Source: CAYJLW01 sp964370965
Lineage (GTDB): Bacteria > Actinomycetota > Acidimicrobiia > UBA2766
DNA: 20,091 nt
Reading direction: 5' to 3'
NCBI GenBank assembly: GCA_964370965.1
Contig: CAYJLW010000077.1
Span: 1 to 20,091, forward strand
Shown here: piece by piece, positions 14,149-20,091 of the stretch
Layout: every line of letters starts with the position of its first letter
Numbering within the stretch: the stretch's first letter is position 1
Program-made: the position numbers and the translations under genes
The notes under the pieces: model-generated
Database searches by the model: none
Seen by the model: the letters and a program-made list of their open reading frames with translations, nothing else
What the model was told of the DNA's origin: nothing

Positions 14149-15303
14149 ATGCGCAAGATCCTCGCCGCCGCCCCGGCGGCCGCACTCCTCACCCTCGTCG
14201 CGGCCGCGCCCGCCCTCGCCGCCGGCGACCCCCTCCAGTCCGAGCAGTGGGGCCTCGCCAAGGCGCAGTTCCCCCGGGCGTGGAGTTCCGCCAAAGGCGC
14301 CGGCGTCACGATCGCCGTCGTCGACACCGGCGTCGACCTCGGCCACCCCGACCTGAGGGCAAAGCTCGTCCCCGGGCGAGACTTCGTCGACGGTGACAGC
14401 GAACCCCGGGACGAGAACGGCCACGGCACGCACGTCGCCGGGATCGCCGCCGCCACCACCTCCAACGGCATCGGAGTCGCCGGGGCGGCGCCCGACGCGA
14501 AGATCATGCCGGTGCGCGTCCTCGACGCCGAGGGCAACGGCGACGAGAATGCCATCGCCGACGGGATCGTCTGGGCTGCGGAGAACGGCGCCCGGGTGGT
14601 GAACCTCTCCCTCGGCGAGAGCGGGTTCTCTTCCCGTCTCTCCAAGGGCGGCCCCTTGAACGCCGCGATCCGCCGAGCGGCCTCGCTGGGTGCCGTCGTG
14701 GTGGCGGCGGCGGGCAACGAAGGCACGCGCAAGCGCAACTACCGCATCGCCGTCCCCGTGCTCGTCGTGGGCGCCGTCACCGAAACCGGGGCCCCGGCGG
14801 AGTTCTCCAACACCGGCGACCCCCGCAGCGTGGTGGCGCCCGGCAAGGGCGTCCTGTCCACTACCCCGACGTACCCCACGACGCTCTTCCAGAGCCCCGG
14901 CTCCGGCTACGGTCGCCTCGACGGCACTTCGATGGCGGCGCCATACGTGTCCGGCCTCGCCGCCGTCCTCCTCAGCCAGGGCCGGTCCGCTGCCGACGTG
15001 GCCGACGTCATCCGCTCCACGACCGCCGGTGCGGGCCGGCCGGGCTACGGCGCCGGCCTCGTGGACGCCGCCGCCGCCGTGGCCGCCCCCGGCGCCCCCC
15101 CGCCCAGCCCCGCCCCCACCGCCGCGCCGGCGCCGGGTGACGCCCCCAGCACTGGCGCCGGCAGCCCCGCGCACGCCGGAGCGGGGAGCGGGGATCCATC
15201 CGCCACGCTTCCCTACATCTACGGCGCCGCCGCCGTCGTGGCGGTCCTCACCCTCGCTCTCGGCCTCACCCGGCGCCGCACCCGACCCAGGAGCACCACA
15301 TGA
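14149..15303 (+). CDS. Membrane-anchored subtilisin-like serine protease (S8), mycosin-like
   Basis: A 384-residue exported protease. Signal peptide 1-25 (AALLTLVAAAPALAA). The mature part begins directly with DPLQSEQWGLAKAQFPRAW, without an I9 propeptide domain. The catalytic triad is clear: Asp59 in AVVDTGVDLGHPD, His92 in NGHGTHVAG, Ser261 in DGTSMAAPYVSG, with oxyanion Asn190 in AAAGNEG. A Pro/Ala/Gly linker (about 313-350) leads to a transmembrane helix (356-373) and a basic tail TRRRTRPRSTT, so the catalytic domain faces outward. This layout resembles mycosins of type VII secretion, but no ESX gene is in the window. ATG 14149 follows AGAAGAAG. The stop overlaps the next start as ATGA, implying coupled translation with the lipoprotein, which may be a substrate or partner. 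Confidence 0.93.
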   Translation: MRKILAAAPAAALLTLVAAAPALAAGDPLQSEQWGLAKAQFPRAWSSAKGAGVTIAVVDTGVDLGHPDLRAKLVPGRDFVDGDSEPRDENGHGTHVAGIAAATTSNGIGVAGAAPDAKIMPVRVLDAEGNGDENAIADGIVWAAENGARVVNLSLGESGFSSRLSKGGPLNAAIRRAASLGAVVVAAAGNEGTRKRNYRIAVPVLVVGAVTETGAPAEFSNTGDPRSVVAPGKGVLSTTPTYPTTLFQSPGSGYGRLDGTSMAAPYVSGLAAVLLSQGRSAADVADVIRSTTAGAGRPGYGAGLVDAAAAVAAPGAPPPSPAPTAAPAPGDAPSTGAGSPAHAGAGSGDPSATLPYIYGAAAVVAVLTLALGLTRRRTRPRSTT

Positions 15304-15986
15304 GACACCGCCTCCCCGGAGCCGCACTTGCCCTCGCAGGACTCCTCGCCCTCGCCCCCGCCTGCGCCAAGAACGGCGCCGGGCGCACGGGTGCCACCAG
15401 GCCCGGCCGACCTGGCGCCCCCACGGCCGCACCGACGGTGTCGATCCCCGCCGGCGGAGACGTCTCGGCGCTCCTCGCCGACCTGCAGGCGCTGCCGAAG
15501 TCGACGTTCCGGGTGGACTACTCGATCAGCAACAACGCCCCCTTCACGACGCTGAGCGTGTGGTGGAAGAACCCGAAGGCGAAGCTGGCGACGAAGTACC
15601 AGGGCGTGGACACGGAGGTGTACACGGATGCCGCCGCGGCCACGGTCACGGTCTGCGTGCGCACGGGTCCCCGCTGGGCGTGCCAGTCCCAGCAGGCGGC
15701 GACGAGCGTGCCCGTCCCGACGACGCTGAACCCGGCGCAGTCCGCCCAACTCTCGCAGTCCCTGCAGGTGCCCGGAGTCACCACGTCGACCCGCACCATC
15801 GCCGGCGAGCAGGCTGACTGCGGCGCCGTCCCGGCCACGCAGTCGACGCCCGCCCAGGACGTCTGCCTCGCGAAGTCGGGCGCCGTCCTGTACTTCAAGG
15901 GCGGCTCCTCGACGGCGCAGTACACGGTGGAAGCGACCTCCTACACGTCCAGCGTCTCCGACGGCGACCTCACCCCGCCCGCTTAG
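15300..15986 (+). CDS. Putative lipoprotein of unknown function
   Basis: A 228-residue exported protein. The N-terminus MRHRLPG, a hydrophobic core and LAPAC give a lipobox with Cys22. A short Gly/Pro/Thr-rich linker follows to about residue 47. The remaining domain (about 50-225) is rich in beta strands and has a paired-cysteine pattern: Cys118 and Cys127 (VTVCVRTGPRWACQSQ) and two more around Cys175 and Cys190, so two disulfides are likely. The region DLQALPKSTFRVDYSISNNA recalls LppX/LprG-type lipid-carrying lipoproteins in outline, but I cannot assign it. It is translationally coupled (ATGA) to the subtilisin gene. Confidence 0.8.
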   Translation: MRHRLPGAALALAGLLALAPACAKNGAGRTGATRPGRPGAPTAAPTVSIPAGGDVSALLADLQALPKSTFRVDYSISNNAPFTTLSVWWKNPKAKLATKYQGVDTEVYTDAAAATVTVCVRTGPRWACQSQQAATSVPVPTTLNPAQSAQLSQSLQVPGVTTSTRTIAGEQADCGAVPATQSTPAQDVCLAKSGAVLYFKGGSSTAQYTVEATSYTSSVSDGDLTPPA

Positions 15987-16046
15987 GCGCGACGCCGGAG
16001 GCCCACACCCCACGGGAGTCGGCTGTGGACCTCCAACGGTCGTCCC

Positions 16047-16059
16047 TACAATCCCGGCG
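16047..16059 (+). promoter_or_regulatory. Leaderless promoter of the catabolic operon
   Basis: TACAAT at 16047-16052 is a near-consensus -10 box ending 6 bases before the GTG start, so transcription should begin at the start codon itself. The -35 zone reads GTGGAC (16025-16030), a partial match. No ribosome site is present, in agreement with a leaderless mRNA. Confidence 0.65.
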
Positions 16060-17948
16060 TGGACAGGGACGCCCTCACCGCCGCTCGCCGTGCCCGTGCG
16101 CGGACCGTCGCCGCCGCCGGCAGCGTAGACGTCGCCCTCGCCGGGGGGACGCTCCCGTCCCGTTGCGACCTCACCCTGTCCGAGGTCGTCGTCCTCGGCC
16201 TCCTTCGCCAAGGCGTGAGCACTTTCGTCACCGTCCTCGGCCACGGTTCCACCGAGGTGGGCGAGGTGCTCCGCGTGTACGCCGCCGAGGGTGTCGTGCG
16301 CGTCTGCGGAGTCCGCCACGAGACCGCCGCCGCGCACGCCGCCACGGCCCTGCGCTGGGTGAAGGGACAGAAGGCCGCTGTCGTGACCTCGATCGGACCC
16401 GGTGCCCTGCAGGCCCTCGCCGGCTCGCTCGCCGCCGCCAGTGACGGCATCGGCGTCTGGCACGTCTACGGCGACGAGACCACCGAGGACGAGGGCCCGA
16501 ACATGCAACAGGTCCCGAAGCCGGAGCAGGGCCGCTTCCTCGACCTCTGCGCCACCCTGGGGCGGGCCTACAGCCTGCACACGCCCGAGGCTGTGGGCAC
16601 GGCGCTGCGCCGGGGCCTGAACACCGTTGAGCATCCGTGGCGGCCGGGCCCGTTCTTCCTCCTCCTCCCGCTGAACACGCAACCGGCCGTCCTTCACGCC
16701 TTCAACCTCGAAGAGCTCCCGTCGGGCGCCCCCCCGTCCCTCGGCGCCGCCGCCGCCGGCTACGAGAAGGCCGCCGTCGAGATCCTCGCCGCCGAGCGGG
16801 TCGTCGTGAAGGTGGGCGGGGGCGCCCGCCACGCCGGCGCCGAGCTCGCCGAGTTCCTCGAGCTCGCCGACGCCGTCGCCGTCACCAGCCCGCTCATGTC
16901 CGGGATCCTCCCCTACGACCATCCCCGGAACATGACGGTGGGAGGCTCCAAGGGCTCCATCTCCGGGAACCACGCCATGGAGGAGGCCGACCTCCTCGTG
17001 GTCGTGGGCAGCAGGGCGGTGTGCCAGTCCGACTGCTCGCGCACCGGGTACCCGAAGGCCGCCCGCGTCGTGAACGTCAACGCCGACCCCGACGCCGCCC
17101 TCCACTACAACCGCACCGCTGCCCTCGTGGGCGACGCGGCCGCCACGCTCGCCCGCCTCAACGCCGAGTTGCGATCCCGCAGCCGGGGCTCCGGCCCGGG
17201 TTCGAGCGGCAGCCTCTGGCTGGAGACGTGCACGGAGGCCAAGGCGCGCTGGACGGCCTTCAAGACGCTGCGCTACGCCACCCCCCGCCTCCCCGACCCC
17301 GTGTGGGGCACCGACGTGCTCACGCAGCCGGCTGCCGTCAAGGCGGCCACCGACTGGGCGCGAGCCCACGACGTCGTCGCGTTCTTCGATGCCGGCGACG
17401 TGCAGGCGAACGGGTTCCAGGTCGTCGAGGACGACCGCCTCGGGCGCACCTTCACCGAGACGGGCGCCAGCTACATGGGGTTCGCGGTCTCGGCCCTCCT
17501 CGCCACCGGCCTCGCCGACGAGCCGTTCCGGGGCCTCGCCCTCACCGGCGACGGCTCGTTCACGATGAACCCGCAGATCCTCGTCGACGGCGCCGCCCAC
17601 GGGGCCCGGGGCACGATCCTGCTCCTCGACAACCGCCGCATGGGCGCGATCTCGTCGCTGCAGGAGTCCCAGTACGGGGCGGACTTCGCCACCGCCGACG
17701 GCATCGCCGTCGACTACGTCGCCTGGGCCGCCGCCGTCGAGGGCGTACACGCCGCCTGGGGCGGCACGTCTGTGGCGGAGATGGTCACGGCACTCGATGC
17801 CGCACACGCCCACGACGGGCTCTCCCTGGTGCACGTCCCCGTCTACTACGGTCCCGATCCCCTGGGCGGCCTGGGGTCATGGGGCCGCTGGAACGTGGGC
17901 AACTGGGTGGAGGCCACGCAGGCGCTCCGCCACGAGATCGGACTGTGA
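16059..17948 (+). CDS. Thiamine-diphosphate enzyme, IolD-like
   Basis: A 629-residue ThDP-dependent enzyme of the acetolactate-synthase superfamily, closest by pattern to IolD (trihydroxycyclohexane-dione hydrolase of inositol breakdown). N-terminal PYR domain with FVTVLGHGSTEVGEVL (56-71) and catalytic Glu88 in GVRHETAAAHAA. A central domain follows, with VGGSKGSISGNHAMEEADLL (294-313). The C-terminal PP domain holds the Mg/ThDP motif, GDGSF at 497-501 to DN at 524-525, then NRRMGAISSLQ, as IolD has in a like place. The end GSWGRWNVGNWVEAT also echoes IolD. The region 140-175 (EDEGPNMQQVPKPEQ) differs from classical IolD, so the substrate may not be an inositol derivative. Start GTG 16059 is leaderless. 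Its TGA overlaps the next start. Confidence 0.82.
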   Translation: MDRDALTAARRARARTVAAAGSVDVALAGGTLPSRCDLTLSEVVVLGLLRQGVSTFVTVLGHGSTEVGEVLRVYAAEGVVRVCGVRHETAAAHAATALRWVKGQKAAVVTSIGPGALQALAGSLAAASDGIGVWHVYGDETTEDEGPNMQQVPKPEQGRFLDLCATLGRAYSLHTPEAVGTALRRGLNTVEHPWRPGPFFLLLPLNTQPAVLHAFNLEELPSGAPPSLGAAAAGYEKAAVEILAAERVVVKVGGGARHAGAELAEFLELADAVAVTSPLMSGILPYDHPRNMTVGGSKGSISGNHAMEEADLLVVVGSRAVCQSDCSRTGYPKAARVVNVNADPDAALHYNRTAALVGDAAATLARLNAELRSRSRGSGPGSSGSLWLETCTEAKARWTAFKTLRYATPRLPDPVWGTDVLTQPAAVKAATDWARAHDVVAFFDAGDVQANGFQVVEDDRLGRTFTETGASYMGFAVSALLATGLADEPFRGLALTGDGSFTMNPQILVDGAAHGARGTILLLDNRRMGAISSLQESQYGADFATADGIAVDYVAWAAAVEGVHAAWGGTSVAEMVTALDAAHAHDGLSLVHVPVYYGPDPLGGLGSWGRWNVGNWVEATQALRHEIGL

Positions 17949-19396
17949 GGCTGAGCCCCGTGGACGTCCCGAACCTCCTCTTCGTCGGCGGCGAGTGGTG
18001 CGAAGCGTCCGACGGCGGCCGCATCGACGTCGTCGATCCCGCCACGGAGGAGACCGTGGACACGGTCCCGCGGGCGACCACGGTGGATCTCGACCGGGCG
18101 CTCACGGCGGCCGCCGAGGGTTTCGCCCACTGGCGGGACGCCGACGCATGGACGCGCTCCGCGGTGCTGCGGAGGGCCGCCGGCCTCCTGCGTGAACGTG
18201 CCGAGGACGTCGGCGCCGTCCTCACCCAGGAGCAGGGCAAGCCCCTCGCCGAGGCTCGTGCCGAGGTGGGCGCCGCGGCCGACCAGTTCGACTGGTATGC
18301 GGACGAGGCCCGGCGGATCTACGGGCGGGTCGTCGACGGCCACAGCCGGACGCAGCGCATCCTCGTACTCCGCCAGCCCGTCGGGCCCGTCGCGGCGTTC
18401 ACGCCATGGAACTTCCCCGCCCTCCTCCCCGCCCGGAAGCTGGCCCCGGCCGTGGCCGCCGGTTGCAGCATCGTCCTGAAGCCCGCCGAGGAGGCGCCCC
18501 GAACGGCCATGTGCCTCGTCGCCGCCCTGGCCGACGCCGGCGTCCCACCCGGCGTGGTGAACGTCGTCACGGGCGAGCCCGCCGAGATCAGCACGCACCT
18601 CGTCCACTCCGAGGTCATCCGCAAGGTCACGCTCACCGGATCCGTGCCCGTGGGCCGCACGCTCGCCCGCATGGCCGGGGAACGCATCAAGCCCATCACC
18701 CTGGAGCTGGGCGGGCACGCCCCCGTGCTCGTCTTCCCCGACGCCGACGTCGCCGCCGCCGCCGAGGTCTGCGCCCGGGGCAAGTTCCGCAACACGGGCC
18801 AGGTCTGCATCAGCGCCAGCCGCTTCCTCGTACACGCGGCGGCGGCAGGGTCGTTCACGGAGCGCTTCCGCGAGGTCGCAGACAGCCTGCGCATCGGCCC
18901 TGGCGCCGATCCCGCCAGCGAAGTGGGCCCGCTCTCGAACGCCCGGCGACGCGACGCCGTGGAGGCGCTCGTCGCCGATGCGGTGGGCAAGGGCGCCACG
19001 GTGCTCACGGGCGGGAAGCGCCCGGGCGGCTTCGAGCGTGGCTTCTTCTTCGAGCCCACCGTCCTGGGCAACGTCGACCTCTCGATGGACGTCATGACCA
19101 CCGAGCCCTTCGGCCCCGTGGCCCCCGTGGCCCCGTTCGACTCCCTGGAACACGCCCTGGAGCTCGCCAATGCCACGCCCTACGGTCTCTCCGGCTACGT
19201 CTTCACCCGTGACACGCGCACGGCCTTCCTCGCCGCCGAGCGTCTCGAGGTCGGCATGGTGGGCGTGAACAGCCTCGTGATCGCCACGGCCGAGGCGCCG
19301 TTCGGCGGCGTGAAGCTCTCGGGCTCCGGCCGGGAGGGCGGCTCCGAGGGAATCGAGGAGTACGTCGAGTCCAAGTACGTGAACCTGACGCTGTGA
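17945..19396 (+). CDS. NAD(P)-dependent aldehyde dehydrogenase, semialdehyde type
   Basis: A 483-residue ALDH of the succinate-semialdehyde/GabD-like class. Catalytic features: Asn156 in TPWNFPALL, Lys179 in VLKPAEEAP, Glu254 in TLELGGHAP, nucleophile Cys288 in NTGQVCISASR, and Glu387 in TTEPFGPVA. Full length, no insert. Probably oxidises a short-chain semialdehyde made in the same pathway, for instance 2-oxoglutarate semialdehyde in non-phosphorylative pentose or sugar-acid routes; this is inference. I place the start at GTG 17945, giving a 4-base GTGA overlap with the ThDP gene; GTG 17960 (VDVPNLLFVGGEW) is an equal rival with AGG 9 bases ahead. The gap to the following dehydratase is 7 bases, so the three form an operon. 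Confidence 0.93.
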   Translation: MRLSPVDVPNLLFVGGEWCEASDGGRIDVVDPATEETVDTVPRATTVDLDRALTAAAEGFAHWRDADAWTRSAVLRRAAGLLRERAEDVGAVLTQEQGKPLAEARAEVGAAADQFDWYADEARRIYGRVVDGHSRTQRILVLRQPVGPVAAFTPWNFPALLPARKLAPAVAAGCSIVLKPAEEAPRTAMCLVAALADAGVPPGVVNVVTGEPAEISTHLVHSEVIRKVTLTGSVPVGRTLARMAGERIKPITLELGGHAPVLVFPDADVAAAAEVCARGKFRNTGQVCISASRFLVHAAAAGSFTERFREVADSLRIGPGADPASEVGPLSNARRRDAVEALVADAVGKGATVLTGGKRPGGFERGFFFEPTVLGNVDLSMDVMTTEPFGPVAPVAPFDSLEHALELANATPYGLSGYVFTRDTRTAFLAAERLEVGMVGVNSLVIATAEAPFGGVKLSGSGREGGSEGIEEYVESKYVNLTL

Positions 19397-19403
19397 GCCC
19401 CGC

Positions 19404-20091
19404 ATGAGCGACGACCCCCGACGGCCCGGCACCGGCATCGACCGCAATCCCACGACGTACGCCGACCCGGGCTTCTCCAGATTCCTGCGCCGGGCGTTCC
19501 TCGCCTCGGCGGGCTTCGACGCCGCTGACGTGGACCGTCCCGTCGTGGCCATCGCGGAGACCACGTCGGCGTACACGACGTGTCACCGCGACATGCCCCA
19601 GCTCGTGGACGCCGTGCGGCGTGGGGTGCTCGAGGCGGGCGGCCTCCCGCTCGCCTTCCCGGTCCCGTCTCTCGCCGAGATCCTCCTCTCCCCCACGTCG
19701 ATGCTGTACCGCAACCTGGCGGCGATGGCGACCGAGGAGCTCGTGCGCGCCCAGCCCATGGACGCCGTGGTGCTCGTGGGCGGCTGCGACAAGACCGTCC
19801 CGGCGCAGCTCATGGCGGCGGCGTCGGCGGACGTGCCCGCCCTCGCCACGGTCACCGGTCCCATGCTCACGGGCGACTGGCGAGGCGAGCGCCTCGGCGC
19901 CTGCACGGACTGCCGGAGGATGTGGGCGGCGCACCGGGCGGGGGAGATCGGCCCCGGGGAGATCGCAGAGATCGAGGGCCGCCTCTGCACCACGGGCGGG
20001 ACATGCATGGTGATGGGGACCGCCTCCACGATGGCCTGCGTGACCGAGGCGCTCGGCATGATGCTTCCCGGGGGCGCGTCCCCCCCCTCGC
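19404..20091 (+). CDS. IlvD/Edd-family dehydratase, sugar-acid type (partial, cut by window end)
   Basis: The first 229 codons of an iron-sulfur dehydratase, open to the window end; full members are about 570 residues. Cluster cysteines and the active-site pair are visible: Cys60 in SAYTTCHRDMP, Cys128 with Asp129-Lys130 in VGGCDKTVPAQ, and Cys201 in GGTCMVMGTASTM. The block SPTSMLYRNLAAMATEEL, the GDWRGERLG segment and the spacing between cysteines suit the sugar-acid dehydratases (arabinonate, xylonate, galactonate) rather than the branched-chain amino-acid enzyme, though both share the core. It would remove water from an aldonate to give a 2-keto-3-deoxy acid, feeding the ALDH upstream. 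ATG 19404 lies 7 bases after the ALDH stop. Confidence 0.88.
   Translation, partial: MSDDPRRPGTGIDRNPTTYADPGFSRFLRRAFLASAGFDAADVDRPVVAIAETTSAYTTCHRDMPQLVDAVRRGVLEAGGLPLAFPVPSLAEILLSPTSMLYRNLAAMATEELVRAQPMDAVVLVGGCDKTVPAQLMAAASADVPALATVTGPMLTGDWRGERLGACTDCRRMWAAHRAGEIGPGEIAEIEGRLCTTGGTCMVMGTASTMACVTEALGMMLPGGASPPS

Noticed and set aside
13759..15432. 557-residue minus-strand frame over the hairpin repeats and protease
   Set aside because: The apparent repeated peptide VGAPTPRAVPTVWVSR only mirrors the 84-base DNA repeat; no start context and opposite to a clear subtilisin.
15219..17834. 871-residue minus-strand open frame opposite the ThDP gene
   Set aside because: Gly/Arg/Val-rich shadow of a strongly biased high-GC gene; no family motif, no ribosome site, and the plus strand carries a clear enzyme.

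Overview
The window is high-GC DNA with actinobacterial habits: GTG/TTG starts, several -10 boxes placed right at the start codon (leaderless or near-leaderless transcripts), a VapBC module, two UbiB/AarF-type kinases and secreted proteins with Ala-rich signal peptides. It is most likely a chromosomal piece of an actinobacterium (perhaps an Acidimicrobiia-like lineage; this placement is inference, as there is no rRNA or marker gene). Codon-biased GC-rich sequence creates long open frames on both strands; I kept only those with recognisable protein families or clear start/overlap logic.

Layout. 1-1623: an IS1182-like insertion sequence with an intact DDE transposase on the minus strand. 1691-2488: an alpha/beta hydrolase that lacks the usual catalytic histidine. 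2489-2902: no convincing gene. 2903-3467: a vapBC toxin-antitoxin pair with a palindrome at its start. 3504-4958: a calcineurin-like phosphoesterase, probably exported. 5055-5885: an RNase Z-like metallo-beta-lactamase-fold enzyme. 6011-7498: an orphan lipoprotein of the Leu/Ile/Val-type periplasmic binding family. 7586-9163 and 10522-11997: two divergent ABC1/UbiB/AarF kinases in the same orientation. Between them, 9249-10244, lies a helix-turn-helix plus DUF559/Vsr-like nuclease gene bracketed by copies of a short palindromic repeat. All of these genes are on the minus strand.

From 12102 on everything is on the plus strand: an ABC-ATPase-like protein with all nucleotide-handling motifs eroded; an exported L,D-transpeptidase with a 17-proline linker; a 440-base non-coding block with a perfect hairpin and a three-copy hairpin repeat; a membrane-anchored subtilisin coupled by an ATGA overlap to a lipoprotein; then a catabolic operon of an IolD-like thiamine diphosphate enzyme, an aldehyde dehydrogenase and the start of an IlvD/Edd dehydratase, cut by the window end.

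The strongest candidates for something undescribed are (1) the nuclease gene with its flanking CCGCGACGAG palindromes, which sits like an inserted unit between two aarF paralogues and resembles in logic the REP/RAYT systems; (2) two matching 16-base operators, 2.07 kb apart, at the promoters of the second aarF gene and of the subtilisin gene, suggesting one TetR-like regulator ties kinase and protease together; and (3) the degenerate ABC-ATPase-like protein divergent from that kinase. These are readings from sequence only; no database search was possible.
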